This document shows, one piece after another, positions 44,920-57,873 of a stretch of DNA of 64,000 nt (position 1 is its first letter; each line of letters begins with the position of its first letter). Origin of the DNA: Spongilla lacustris (lineage: Eukaryota; Porifera; Demospongiae; Spongillida; Spongillidae); assembly GCA_949361645.1 (NCBI GenBank), contig OX442415.1:28624562-28688561 (forward strand). Direction: 5' to 3'. Under the pieces are notes generated by a model. That model was not told the DNA's origin. It searched no databases and worked only from the letters and a program-made list of their open reading frames with translations. Both the position numbers and the translations under genes were made by a program.

Positions 44920-46256
44920 TTAAATAGTAAATAGGTTCAAGCACTTAAGCTGAACTTGAATGGTCAAAACCTATAGTACAATCAATCTTAGAGAAAAGTT
45001 ATTGTTACATATGCCAGCTGCCACCATCAAAGAACAGTGCACAATGTGTTATTTCATATCTTTTGCATATAAAAAAATTCCACTTTAACTAGTGAAATTT
45101 GAATTATGCATTTTAATCAATACTACCAAAACCTGTAGTTTAAAAAAACTAGTAAAGTTACTTAGTACAATACGTCACAAAAGAATTAAAGTAGAGTGGA
45201 TACCTCAAATAACCCCATGAGTAGCCGGATCCTACATCAATTACAGGGAGAGGTTGTAAGAGTGATATTGTCTTTGGCATTCATTGGAATAGGCATTTGG
45301 CTGTATACTGACAGTTGCACAAACCATTTTTGTGTTAATGATGATTTAAATGTGGAGTTAGCTGAACTGTTCCTTGTAGGGGTCTAGTTGAGCTGCATTT
45401 TCCCACTAAAGCCAAAGGAGCTCAGGGTAGCAATGTATGCTGCTGGTGAGTGACAAGAAAGGGATCATATGTGTTCATGAAAAGACTGAGAACCAAGGAG
45501 GACCAAATTCTTGAATGATGGTCAAACTGGGACCTGCTAACACACCATTGTCCAAGTACCAGGCATGGTAGGACAAGTCAGCACAAACTCCATTGGGGCA
45601 ATTATTATGTACACACACTCACACACACACCATGCATACATGCAGCAGGCCCTCCACCTAAAGAATGATACTGTTTTACAGATTGTTCTGAATGCTCCTG
45701 CCACATGCCTCCCATTGTACGTACCCCGCCTCCCCCTTCCCAGATCACATGACAATTGGTGCCATTTCACCTGTGCACACCAACTTAATAATAGTACATG
45801 ATAGACTTTACACATGTACCAACACAAACAAACAAACATACTCATCACAGTCAGGCTTACACATTCTACCACACTGCTACCGCAATCACATACCCACAAT
45901 GACACAAGGTTGGGCAAGGGGTTCAAACATTTTAAAGGAAATGAGCCCACATCTCCTTATGGAAAGAAAAAAAAAACCTATGGAAAAACCTCTATCAGGA
46001 AAAAATCAACCAACCATACATGCTGGGGGAAAAACCCTTCTAATTAGCACTACCCAGCCACATACAACTTAGAACACATTCTACAAACAGCCCAACAGCT
46101 GCCACCTTCTCTGTGCCCAGGGATCATCCACCATCAGTCATTTGGTTAACATATGAACCAACCTGTTTGCCATGAATTAGCTCTTATGTATTAGCTGGAC
46201 CACTGTGTCCATGCAGCATCACCCTTAGTGACCGGGGGGGGGGGGGGGGGGGGCTC
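44920..46256. other. No recognisable gene (unit 2)
   Basis: Counterpart of 26340-27677, including the G run at about 46233-46253. Confidence 0.4.
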
Positions 46257-49200
46257 CACCCTAAGAAAAATATGGCATGTCTTTGCATGTCTTGGCATGA
46301 ATTGCCTGTCTTTCAGCGCGATATGGCAAGTCATGTAATTTACTGGCAACTAAATATGCAAGTTATAGCATGTCTTGGCATGAATTGCCTGTCTTTCAGC
46401 ACGATATGGCAAGTCATGTAATTTACTGGCAACTAAATATGCAAGTTATAGCATGTCTTGGCAAGGTATGTTATGCCTTGCCATGACTTGCCATGATTCC
46501 ATCATGACATTTCTTACCATGATCCACGTAAACATATTATTCCATGACATACCAAGGTTTGGCAAGTCATTGATTCCTTTTGACACTGAAGTACTAAAAT
46601 AAAGCTGCAATTGCATCAGAGTGTTTTTTACATAGTATTTTTATATGAGCTAGAATCCACCATGCACACATTAAGTGATAGAATAGTACAAATGGGATTC
46701 ATATAGCAGTACATAATACAAACACATGATCTGAACCAATGAGTGGAGTTACAAGGCACAACAACACTAATCATGTTCAAACATATTAGGCTGTCTAATA
46801 ATGAATCAGTGTGTTCTGTCAATATCAATTTTGGATATGCTTATGTGTGTACCCATGTATGTGTGTGTGTGTGTGTGTGTGTTGTGTGTGTGCGCATACT
46901 TGTTTTAGATGTACATGTAACACATGTGTATGATATTATTGATTGGTACTGATATGAATTGTTTATGTTCTCTGTGCACTTTCAGCATGAATCTATGTTC
47001 TGTCAGTATATCAGCTTCTTTATATATCTCAAGGTGACCACGACAGGGTGGACCAGCATTCTTCAATACTGATACAATACAATTATACAATAATGCTGTA
47101 GATGGTGATGTTTTTACAAACAATAATATTCATCCAAATTGTATTTTACCATTATAAGCACAGCGGAAAGAGCAAAAACTGCTATTTCTTTTGCGATCTA
47201 ACTTTGAGAAAGTGCAATAAATGATTCCATCCTTCAGTAACTTTGCGTAAGTTACTATTTTTTTCAGTTGAACTCCTGTACAGTATATTGGCTTCTTCAG
47301 TTGTAGGAGTTTTAATCATAGGTTGACCTAAAAAATAAGTGTAGGGTCCAATGTGATCCATTTCATCTCCATGATTATTACAACAATAATGTATGAATGA
47401 TATAGTCATCGGACTCTCTTGCAACAAAATGTTGCTTTTTAGAAGCTGTAGTGTTACTGATGTATCGATGTTGTTTAATAACTGTTGATGTATTATGCTC
47501 TTGCCGTGGATATTGCATTTTGAATCTCCGTTTTTGCTTTCGTACCCAAAAGGTGATTGTGTCCAAAGGGGGCCCCATAATCTAGTGTATTCAACAACAT
47601 GTGTGCATTGGCTGTGCAATTAGATTCACCATAAAGTTCAGGAAGTAATACAGCATCATCTCTGCAGCATCTAGCAAGGATGAATCAATTGATTCTTGTA
47701 AGAGGATGTGTATTGCACATATAGTGGTGAAGATAAAGAGATGGCAAATAGAAGAGGTAGCGAATAAAATAGCAGCCAATTTTTAGATTCCAATGCTTTC
47801 CAGAATCTCAAATGTTTTGCAATTGATCTAGGACAGCGTGAAAATTCATGTGGTGGATGCTGCTGCATAAGAACCATGTCAATCACAGTAGTGTTTCTGC
47901 CCAACTGAATAGTATGGCTCTGCATGATTAGATGACTCAAACCACAGGTTCATCAGCCTCTTCACAATTCCATCACAAGCACAGAACATATCATCAACTG
48001 GAATTCCATCAACAAGATTGATAGTGTAGGCGAGAGGGGAAATTCCTACAATGCCATTAACACTAGTACAATTTCCTGTAAGTTTCATCCTGAATTTTTA
48101 ATAGTCTCATGAGTGCGAAGTGGATAGCCTCTAGATAAATAGATCCTAGCTCCATTGGGAAGTCACTTGCCAGGATGATAACATAAAGGGCATCCAAATT
48201 CACCATTAAATTGCTTAGTACATATAACTGTGGGCTTGGCAACTAAATCAAACACACCAAAACATCAGTTTTACTTTCATATGCATCTTTCCAGAAGATG
48301 TTTGTGTTTCAAAACCATCTCTATAAACATCTTCAAGAGTTTTTACCACCGGGTCCAGAAGTAACTTCATATCAGGTTTTCTTATCCCATACCACATTCC
48401 ACACATGACAATATTTTCAGCTTTGAATCGAATTGATGGGGGAAGGTTACAAATCTAGTCATGCTTGCACCAGGATACAATGGTTCAAACTTATCTACAT
48501 ATTGCATTGGGCACTCAAATGAAGTTTCAGTGTTGTCCTTAAATGCATTCAAATCACTTTCAGTCAGGTTCTCATCAATATCACTGCCAGATTCCATTTC
48601 TGATTTACATCCAAAATTCGTTGGTGTATTCGGTGGCTCCTGTAGGCCTTCCCTTTCTACATCACTCTCAGGCTCTGACAACTCACTATCTGACTTGCTT
48701 TCAGTACCATTATATGACTCCTCCTCAGAATCAACTGTGCGATGGAAGGAATAATAAATTATTATTATTAACAGAATAAAATATACCTGGTTGGCAATCA
48801 AATGACGTTGTGATGGAGTATACTTCAGTGACATCGTCTGCAAGCATGCAGTGAAGTGTACGTACCATCAGTGCAAGTACAAGTGCTTCATGTATCAAAT
48901 ATGATACAATATTTTCTTCAAAGAATGATGAACCTATGAGCGCATCAGATTGCTTGGTGAGTTTTTTTTTTAATTTTATGTGCATTATTTTTACATTTGT
49001 ATAAAGACGCAAGACCAGTTCAGAACTTCGATGCAGGAGTTAAATGCTAATTTGGATAAAATATTGGCTATCATACAACCACCAAAGTAAGGAAGGATCT
49101 GTGTAAACTTGGTATGCCTTACATGCGTGTACTTAGCATGCTGAGCATCTCCCATGCGGTGGAAAAACATTGCAGGGAATTGAAGCCGGTTTGCACATAC

Positions 49201-49887
49201 ATATTGTAGTGTAGAATTGCACATTCACCTATTTTACTCTGACTCAGTGTATCATCAAAGGGGTGGATGTACATGTAATTCTATTGCCAGCCAATAATAT
49301 ATACTTGTTTGGGCTCGTGCTCCTTGACTTGTACTTCACTAAAGAAGAACTGTCCTAGAGTTTAATCTTTCCATTTACAAAAAGTAAGAAACATATGCTA
49401 GACCAAGAGAAAATTGGCACCATTATTGGTAAGTGGCTACATAAAAATATCATGAATAACATATGTTTAATATACAGAGTTGATGAAGCAATGATTTCCT
49501 GACGGATGAACAGTTTGATGTGAAGAAGTTTCAAGAGAAGGCTAATCAAAAAAGTAATAAATGCTAATAATTATGTACTTGTTGATTGATGTCTTGTAAT
49601 TGTGTTAATACAAGTATTAAAGGATTGCATATCATAATAAGCATGGTCTGTCATGGATACGTAATGCTAGTTCATAGATACCTTTCATGGTACTTCATGC
49701 CTGATCAGGTCAATTGATGTCTCAATTCAGCCAATTGAATGCCATGTCATGGCAAGGCAATGTAAATTGTGGCATGTAATCCTAAATCATGGCATGACAA
49801 CCTCACTACATGGAATACTATGGCATGTCATGCCATGACTTGGATCCAAGTCATGGCTTGACATGCCAAAATTTTTCTTGGGGCATG
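46257..49887. mobile_element. CACTA (EnSpm)-like DNA transposon, about 3.6 kb, degenerate
   Basis: The left end CACCCTAAGAAAAATATGGC and the right-end reverse complement ATGCCCCAAGAAAAATTTTG are imperfect inverted repeats. Dense subterminal repeats (TGGCATG, CATGCCAAG) fill about 46267-46580 and 49745-49880, as is usual for CACTA elements. An 83-bp tandem duplication (46293-46375, 46376-46458) is absent from unit 1. The transposase relic lies on the minus strand. The target duplication could not be read with confidence. Confidence 0.7.
47186..48843 (-). pseudogene. CACTA/EnSpm-type transposase (DUF4218-like), degenerate
   Basis: On the minus strand, in several frames: an acidic N-terminal stretch (SEEESYNGTESKSDSELSE) and EPLYPGASMT. 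Next come DPVVKTLEDVYRDGFE, CDLVAKP-like text, FNGEFGCPLCYHPGK, and NLVDGIPVDD followed by MFCACDG. Then IVKRLMNLWF, FLLFYSLPLL-like text (KNWLLFYSLPLLFAI), LYGESNC and TRLWGPLWTQSPFGYESKNG. These blocks, in this order, match the metazoan transposase family with an LYPG N-motif, a GC-x-C-hPG zinc site, a D-x-M strand and a WGPLW-x-hS-x-F-x-FE C-motif. Stops and at least four frame changes make it non-functional. The position inside a TIR element with subterminal repeats supports the assignment. Confidence 0.7.
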
Positions 49888-51153
49888 TCCAGTCTCTGCC
49901 ATGCAGACCTACCTCAACCACTGCCGGGGATCCCAACAAGTGGCACTAATTGTTTGATTTTTATACTGGAATACCTCTTTCATCCAGAGCTGTGCAATCC
50001 ATATGCATCTTGCGAGACTTGCTGCATCTATTGGGACATGACACCTCAAAATGCCATATGCACAGCCTGTGGTCAAAGCTACATGCCCACAACTTAATTG
50101 GCATAATGTATCAAAGCTACATACATGGTCAGAGATTGGTGTATGTTTCAAAACTACATTGGAAGATTTCATATTTTTTTTTGATCAAGTTATACTTTGT
50201 TTACCCACTGTGATAGATAGGAGAGAGCAACTGATTCAATTTTTGCAGTATAAAAAGTTCATTTAGTAATTGTCGCATGGTATAAGTATGAAGAACTCAA
50301 CATTTTCCACATATATAGTATAAATAATAATGAAAAGCTATGCCTTAGAGTCACCATTTGGTGACACTAGGCCCGTACAACTTAACACCTTTAGGTTGGC
50401 TTAAGCCATTGCCTGTTTCCAAGCAATGAGCTGTATCAATAGCCTGTGTGCACATCACACAACACACCTCAAGTTTGGGGTTTACTGGTAGATGGATATT
50501 TAAATGGTGCATTGGCTGAGTTGATGGTCTGGCAAGGTTGCTCCAATCCTCCTACTGTATATTTGTATATATTTCACTTAATCAGTAAACTAAACTTTAA
50601 AGCAATGTAGTGTGCACATAACACAATGAAACAGTTTATTGGGTTGACATAACCAACCTATTTTGCAGTGAATTACATCAGCCGGACCACTGTTTCTTTC
50701 GTTCCTACGGCCCTGTATTTACGTTCTACCATATTTCTATGCAATTATCAGTGCTTTGTTTTGTGACTAGAAAAGTGCGAAAGTTGCAAAGCAGCTGGGG
50801 TTCAACCCCAGACCCCGAAAGGGGAGCTGCTTTCAGCGCTCCCCCATACGTAACCCCTTGCTGGGATTTTCCGCCCCCTCGCCGGACCGATCCTAAAAGG
50901 TTTCCAACCCTGAATGGGGCGATGATATCATACAGATAGCAGTCTGACCTTATCAGCAAGAGAACAAGTTACAAGTTAGCAGTGTCCTGGAAGGACACAG
51001 AACAGTGCTCTAACATTTGCCCTGTCCCCTGACCATGCAGGGCCAAGCTGAGTCTCCCATACGGACTTGCAATGGATTGGGGCTTAGAAAGATTGTACCT
51101 TGTGGCAAGGCGGGAAGCATGGGATGGTTTATTGCCCCTCGCATATAATATAT
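49888..51153. other. No recognisable gene
   Basis: Short frames only. Contains a GGGGTTCAACCCCAGACCCC inverted motif near 50799 and G/C-rich sequence to 50910, perhaps another small element, but no clear paired ends. Confidence 0.4.
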
Positions 51154-52177
51154 GGGACAGTTTCCGCGAAAACTTCCTTGATGTTTCATAATCGTGTTCA
51201 GTGTAACGTTTGAATTGCTATATCGTCCGAACGGTAAAGGCTATCGACTTCCTATTTTCAAAACGTCATACTACACCATTGCTCTATGGTATAATCCATT
51301 TTGGTGTCTTGAACTTGCTCCTTGCCAGTATTGCAACGTTCGATACCCCACCTGGTTTAAACCCAACATAACTTTCTGTAGGAGTAATCAAATCGCTTCA
51401 AATTCCGTTTGTAGGCAGAGAGGTCCTATACCTATCTATTTGTTCTGTTCGTTAATTTTTATGCCATCCGTTACGGAGATACAGTTGAACAACCTACGTG
51501 CGCTTTTTCCCGCTCGATTCGCGCCAATGATTTGGGCAAATCGCGTCCCGCTCAATGTATGGCAGGCGGTGATTACATCATTGGCGCGTATCGAGCAGGA
51601 AAAAGTGCACGTAGTTTGTTCAACTGTACCTCAGTAACGGATGGCATAGAAATTAACGAACAGAATAACCCAATAGCTAATGGACCTCAGAACCTACAAA
51701 CTGAATTTGAAGCGATTTGATTACTCCTACCGAAAGTTATGGTGGGTTCGAACCCGGAAGGGTATCGGACGTTGCAATACTGGCATGGAGCAGGTGCAAG
51801 ACCCCAAAATGTATTTCACCATAGAGAAATGATGCAGTATTAAGTGTTTAAAAATAGAAAGTCGGTAGCTTTTACTGCTCGGAAGATATAGTGATTCAAA
51901 CGCAAGGAAATTTATATATATAATTATATATATTATTATTATTATTTATTATTATAATTATAAGTATAATTATAATTATAATATATATGTTACTGCCCGA
52001 TTCACACCCTTTGACCCGCTTTAAAGCGGGTCGACCCGCTTTGCAGCCGGTCAACCGGCTTCAAAGCGGGCGGCCCGCTTTAAAGCCGGTCGATTGACTA
52101 ATTAAGTTGTCTTAACTTAGATAACACATCCCATGAAGTGTTTTGAATAGACCCCCTCACACTTAGCTTCCTGCCAC

Positions 52178-53997
52178 TTGTTGTTCAAGACGCACCGGTC
52201 AAAGCCAAAGGATAGCTATAGCGCTATAGCACTATATAAGGTTACATTTCTTAGATCCTGTTACAGCCGTTTGGGAGCAGGTACCATCTCAATGGAAGAA
52301 GCACGAGAAAAAGTATTTGCTGCCTTTCTTAATTATGGAAAAGTTTCCTCCAGGCGTTAGAGGAACAATTCCAGTGGCGTGTATTGGCAGGAGTATGGTA
52401 CCAGTGAAAAAATTAGTGCTACTATAAAAGATACATCGTCCAATGACAAGCTACTCTGTAAAGAAGAACAAGTACGAACTCCTTCACATCGCCAGTTTGG
52501 GTGCACGCGATGTGCTGGTTGTACCAGCGAAGAAGAAGGTACGCACAATGAAGATCGCTGCGTGCATTTGTTCATATAAGTGCATCATTGTATAAGTCCG
52601 ATTAAGACGTGCATGCATATTACTGAGTATGTGGTAGCTTGTACGCTGCGTTCTAGATGCTGTACATGTACATATTGTTAGTTCAATTCATTGCCTAATT
52701 ATTAAAAGTCATATACCCCATTATTTCCTCTAGCTTACTGAACCCTTCACAGTTCATCAGAGTATATGGTCTACACATAGACACTCATGTTGCCCTTTGC
52801 AATTGGCTACACTCTTGTGCATACAATCGAAAACTCCCCTTACGAGAAGTGCCGAGATGATTTTGTTTTTATCACTGAAGAACTTCATGAAGACTTTGAC
52901 AAGTTCACGGCAGCACTACCATCATGCGAATCTTCCTACTTACAGCTTGGTTCATTATTACAACACTGGAACTGGCATGTGCGAGAATCTCCTGCATTTG
53001 TCACCATTTTGTTTGAGATCCAATATGTTGTACTACACTACTCTGAAATGGATGAACTATGTGAGTACATGGGTTATTAAGACCAGAGAGGAATATGGAA
53101 AGCGAGCTGACCTGGGCACACATACTGGACTGCAAAATGAAGGCAAGGAGGTCAGAGACCTCACCAACTGTGACAAGAAGTTGTGGAAAGTGGTTGTTAA
53201 CATTCAATTGTATGAAACAGACAGGTACTGTATACATTTACATAGCAATGTTGTGCCAGTTATACTACTCTCTATATTTTACTATAGAAAAGTGCTTGAA
53301 AGTGAACATGAGTGGGTGAATGATCATATCATTAATGCTACTCAAAACCTGACGAAATGTTTGTATGGTACACCAGGACTTTACTGGTTGGTATAAAGGC
53401 ATGTGCTGCTGTAGGATGAAATGAATTTGTGCAAGTTTTACACTCTGGAGGAAACCACTGGTTGACCATATCATCTATTCATTGTCTGTATTCCACCATA
53501 AATGTATATGACAGCCAGCATTCCACCATTCCAGAGGCAACAATAAACTAGAACATCTGCACATTCTTGATGTGTCACATAAATGTACAAATAATGGATA
53601 CTGACAACTAAGTGACAAGCAGGAAAATGCAAGTGATTGTGGCATATACTCACTGGCATTCAGCACAGGGCTATGTGCTGGTGAAGACCCACAATATGAC
53701 TTCAATTTATTCAGAGTCTTATGCGACAACACCTACTGAAGTGCCTAAATGGTGGGAAGATGGAACCATTTCCAAGTAAAAAAAGTGAGAGGAAGGAAGG
53801 ATGTTTTGAAGAACCTGCGAATACCAATATATTGCACATGTCGAAACATAAAGAATGGTAACATGCATGGTGGCTTGTGATGGTTGTGATGAACAGTTCC
53901 ACGAAGAGCGCATAAAAGTACCGTCTGGAATCGGGAAGAACCACAAACAGGATGGACATGTGATTCCTGTATTGCACAAATAAACACTAGTCATTAA
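52178..53997 (+). pseudogene. Ulp1-like cysteine protease plus PHD finger, transposon cargo, decayed
   Basis: Plus-strand blocks in changing frames. At 53298-53394, EHEWVNDHIINATQNL and LYGTPGLYW fit the WLND substrate-binding motif of Ulp1/SENP (C48) proteases. At 53419-53550, VQVLHSGGNHWLTISSI and INVYDSQHST carry the catalytic His and Asp. At 53623 onward, QENASDCGIYSLAFSTGL carries the catalytic Cys. Then comes MRQHLLKCLNGGKMEPFP. At 53820-53995 a PHD finger reads YCTCRNIKNG, ACDGCDEQFHEE, IKVPSG and WTCDSCIAQ, ending at TAA. One Cys of the PHD is Arg, and a CATG microduplication plus a one-base shift break it. Upstream frames (52178-52360, 52379-52579) may be its N-terminal exons. Ulp1-PHD proteins are known passengers of eukaryotic TIR transposons. 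Confidence 0.7.
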
Positions 53998-54185
53998 TTT
54001 ACTGTGTGCATAAAATGCAACTTACAATTTGGTCAAATGAGCTCAAAGTATGATAAGCCATATCACGCATGCATGGTCTAGCTGAATCGCTTATGTGCTT
54101 ATGAAGTCTTTGGATGTACATGTGTACTTGTATGTGTGACTAGTACTGCATGCATGTGTATGCATGTGTGTCCTGTGTGAGCGCG

Positions 54186-54478
<293 letters not shown>

Positions 54479-54714
54479 CTCTCACGCACGCACATTGAGA
54501 CGAATGATGAATCGTGATCGATCGAAGTTTTGAACTGGGTCAGCCGGCTTTAAAGCGGGTCAGGTCATAAATCGGGTTGGCCGGCTTTAAAGCCGGTCAA
54601 CCCGCTTTAATACGGGCGGCCGGCTTTAAAACGGGCGGCCCGCTTTAAAGCGGGTCAGGTTGTGAATCGGGCAGTAACATATACATGCATGTATATTTTC
54701 TCGGAAACTGTCCC

Positions 54715-55784
54715 ATATGATATATCGATGATGCATAGCAATCTTTTCAATATCCTAGCCCGTCACATGTAAGAATATATTAATAATAGTACAAGGCACA
54801 ACGTGACAGGCTGCGAGACGAGCTCAAGTAGCTTGAAAAATTCCACGGATTCCGCAGGGCACCCAGACTGCATGTGGGTACGGTGGCCCGGTAGTACAAG
54901 GTGATACAACATGTAGAAATATATAGAACCTTAATTACGCGCAATACAAATCAAGTCTAATGAGCGCAAAGCTAGCAATTCAGTTTGAAATTAAGCTCAC
55001 AGCGAAAGGCTGAATAAACGCTTTATGGGATCGCTCTATACGAGATGTCGAAATCTGCCAATACAGACTGCCATACCATAGAGCGTTTTCAGTAGCCTTG
55101 CGCTCTTGAGCTTAACTTCAAAATCCAAAGTGCAAATGAACGTTGGACTTTGTCACATGCTCTAAGATTTGGGCTCTGAGCTTAACTTCAAAAAGGGAAC
55201 TGAAGTGCAAAGTTAATTGCATGGACCTTATTTGTATTGTGCGTAAGGCAGTGCGCAACCTGTCTACCGGGCCATTGGCACTCCCGTTCCTTGCATGTAT
55301 CCAATATACGCGCATGCATGTATATGTAGATGTATCTGTTTACAGTTACCACAAAAATTTCTGGACGCGACATTTGAAACATGATGCATGCATGCTCGTT
55401 AACATAGTGGCTTCGGTGTTTGTCGTTAGAAGTCGTTTCAAGGCGCTCAAAAAATCTCTGCGGCCACATTTTAAAGACTTCTTAATTGTCCATGTAGGCC
55501 TACCTTTAAATCAATTGGTCCTCCATGCATAGCTTGTGAGTATGCATGGCTGCAGTTTGTTTTGTCAGAAGTCTCTAGCTTAATTCCTGCATGCTATGTG
55601 GCGAATATGCGCCAACCTATCGAGAAGAATCCAAAGCTGCAAAATTCCTGTCTCATATCCATAACAACTTCCCCGAGATCCAGTGTACTATATAAAAAGT
55701 TATCCTGGTTTTCAGCATGCAAAAGCGGCTACATGTTTCAGCTAGCAATAGCTGCAGATGGTTCTATAAAAAGTATATACTGTA
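54715..55784. other. No recognisable gene
   Basis: A near-repeat of GAGCTTAACTTCAAAA occurs at about 55108 and 55178. Open frames of 60-130 codons on both strands show no domain. Confidence 0.4.
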
Positions 55785-55834
55785 TCGGTTGTATCATTTT
55801 CACTCTATATATAGAGTGAAAATGATACAACCGA
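55785..55834. repeat. Perfect 50-bp palindrome
   Basis: TCGGTTGTATCATTTTCACT and its exact reverse complement meet at CTATATATAG with no loop. Complementarity stops abruptly on both sides. Confidence 0.9.
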
Positions 55835-56097
55835 CTGAAGTAGTGCAGTGATATAACTGCACAACCAAGCGAGAACCACAGCCTATACACAAGTTAAGCA
55901 TTCGTATAAAGGTGATTCCGCACTCAAACCGCTTCGAACCGCATTGGATCTGCATGCATGCATGGTTTCAGAAAACTGGATCGAATCGCGGTTTGAGGCC
56001 GGGTGCAGCCTATAAACCACGCCCAAACTGACTCGATCCAGTTGGCTGTGAATACTGATTAAATTTCTAGTCGGTACACGACCGAAGCAATACTATG

Positions 56098-56452
56098 TTT
56101 ACACGACACAATTATTCCGTGCCAGCACGATACGGCACGGTACGGTTCGGTTAAAATTTGACGTGTAAAACCCTGTCAAAACCGTGCCGTACCTTGCCAA
56201 GCCAGCACGGTTGCAATAATCGTGCTACCCGGCACGGCATATGATAGCAATTGAGCATGCGTAGAACTGGTTTCCATAGTATTAAAATGGCGGATTGGCC
56301 TCTTTCTCGATTGCAAAGAAAGTTGCAAACAAAACATCAATTTTGATTTCTGGCAATGATTGTAGTTAGTTACGAAATTGCTTTTAAAAAACCAATACCA
56401 CATAGTACCGTGCCATGCTGAGCCGTTCCGTACCGTGCCATCGTCGTGTAAA
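56098..56452. mobile_element. 355-bp MITE with TTTACACGAC ends
   Basis: Starts TTTACACGACACAA and ends GTCGTGTAAA. Arms share GTACGGCACGG-type words (GCCGTACC, CCGTACCGTGCC). Non-coding. It ends about 190 bases before the TATA box of the secreted-protein gene. Confidence 0.7.
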
Positions 56453-56645
56453 TTAACGTGCATGGTATTAGATCGATGCGCGGAAGCGGCTTTATAAGGG
56501 ATTACACATGTGCATGCAAATTAAGTTCCTATACTGCGCATGTCTTAGCTATAGGCTATAGCCTACTGAATTAAACATGGCGCGGTTTTAATTAAATAGG
56601 TTAAATAAAACCGACATCAGCAAATACCTCATGCACTCACATTAG

Positions 56646-56653
56646 TATAAAAA
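56646..56653 (+). promoter_or_regulatory. TATA box of the secreted cysteine-rich protein gene
   Basis: TATAAAAA lies 65 bases before the ATG, with a likely initiator around CTCACACCATT about 30 bases downstream. The arrangement fits a focused RNA polymerase II promoter for a highly expressed secreted product. Confidence 0.65.
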
Positions 56654-56717
56654 CCAGTGAAGGACAAAGAGCTCACACCATTCGGGGTGCGCACCTCGTA
56701 TCCATCCAAAATTAAAC

Positions 56718-57662
56718 ATGATCCTGCTCAACACGATGCTGCTTATCGCCGCTTTACTGGCGGTGAACTGCGCTGCCATACGTATTCCTCAACTTCACGG
56801 AGAGTTACCAGTGCAAACTGATGGAGCGGAACAATCGGGTCTCGATAGCCTTCAAGTCCTTACACTGGAGCCCGGGAAAGTGGAGATGGAGTATCGCGCA
56901 GATAAAGATAACGGAGTTTATATCTTGAGCAAGGTGGAAGAAGACTCCCGCTTTCTCCTCATTACCACGCTCCAAGGAGAGCAGCTGTACAGAGCCACTA
57001 GTCCACACAACAAAGACATCCTCGTGTCGCTGATGGGACAAGAATTTCTCATCGAGTCGCACAACAAACTCGGTAAAGCATCGAGCCAAGGTTTTATGGT
57101 TCCAACTGCAAACGTTCGGGCCGTAGAAGAGGCGCTGCTCGCGGGTCTTAAAGTACCGTCAGCGGCCATATTTGCCAACTCGTACGAGGACGGCGATCCT
57201 GTTTTTGCGATGCAACAATCGTACCGCAGTCTTCTTGACCGGGACGAGGTTACCTTTTTCATCGAAGCCTCGAAAATATTGGGACGTGACATGGGAATAT
57301 TAGGCGGCGACTACCCCGCGGCAATGAGCGTATACGTCATGGCCATGCGCCTGGCCAAAAACAGCGATAAGTACTCCAGGCTGGACGTGTCCAGTGAGCC
57401 GCGTAAGTTTGTATACTATGAGCAAAGTTGTAAAGCTCCGAACACATTTTGTTCGAATAATAAAGCCTGCTGTCCGAAGTGTCCAATAGGCAGTGGCTGT
57501 CTGGGTATGTGCGGACCTGGCTGCACGTGCTGGAGCTGGGCTTGCGGAGACTGCTGCTACCACCAAGGGTGCTACGACCACGACCTTTGCTGCAAAAAGT
57601 ATCTGAGTTGGAATTGTCTGAGTGTTTGGAAATTTAAATGCAATTCCTACAGCTGTGCATGA
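56718..57662 (+). CDS. Secreted cysteine-rich protein, 314 residues, phospholipase-A2-like histidine motif
   Basis: Single uninterrupted frame with a TATA box upstream, ATG at 56718, TGA at 57660-57662 and AATAAA at 57868. Residues 1-20 (MILLNTMLLIAALLAVNCAA) are a signal peptide. Residues about 21-230 form a mostly acidic, cysteine-poor region I do not recognise. From about residue 237 the tail is very cysteine-rich: CGPGCTCWSWACGDCC, then YHQGCYDHDLCC. The C-x-x-H-D-x-C spacing resembles the active-site helix of secreted phospholipases A2, but the usual double Cys before it and the calcium-loop glycines are not in the standard form, so enzymatic activity is not established. Similar C-terminal domains occur, as far as I recall, in uncharacterised secreted proteins of marine invertebrates. 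Codon use is richer in G and C than the surrounding sequence, consistent with strong expression. No intron and no partner gene nearby. Confidence 0.85.
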   Translation: MILLNTMLLIAALLAVNCAAIRIPQLHGELPVQTDGAEQSGLDSLQVLTLEPGKVEMEYRADKDNGVYILSKVEEDSRFLLITTLQGEQLYRATSPHNKDILVSLMGQEFLIESHNKLGKASSQGFMVPTANVRAVEEALLAGLKVPSAAIFANSYEDGDPVFAMQQSYRSLLDRDEVTFFIEASKILGRDMGILGGDYPAAMSVYVMAMRLAKNSDKYSRLDVSSEPRKFVYYEQSCKAPNTFCSNNKACCPKCPIGSGCLGMCGPGCTCWSWACGDCCYHQGCYDHDLCCKKYLSWNCLSVWKFKCNSYSCA

Positions 57663-57867
57663 TCATTTGTATATAATACAGTGTACGTTCTAGGTAGAGC
57701 CATGACATGCTAGTTATCCGATCAGTGTATTAACAATATATACATGGTGTTAGAATGTATGCATTTATACAAACGAACATTCACTGTACATAGATTTCAT
57801 GATACATTTTTCATCAAGCGTCACGTAAGTACATGCATGGCCTCCTCCTGTTCAAGTATTTTTTTTA

Positions 57868-57873
57868 AATAAA
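57868..57873 (+). terminator. Poly(A) signal of the secreted-protein gene
   Basis: AATAAA about 206 bases after the stop codon. Confidence 0.6.

Noticed and set aside
53860..53997. Intact host PHD-finger gene
   Set aside because: The frame is broken twice and one zinc ligand is lost. It lies inside a TIR transposon directly after protease fragments, so it is decayed cargo.
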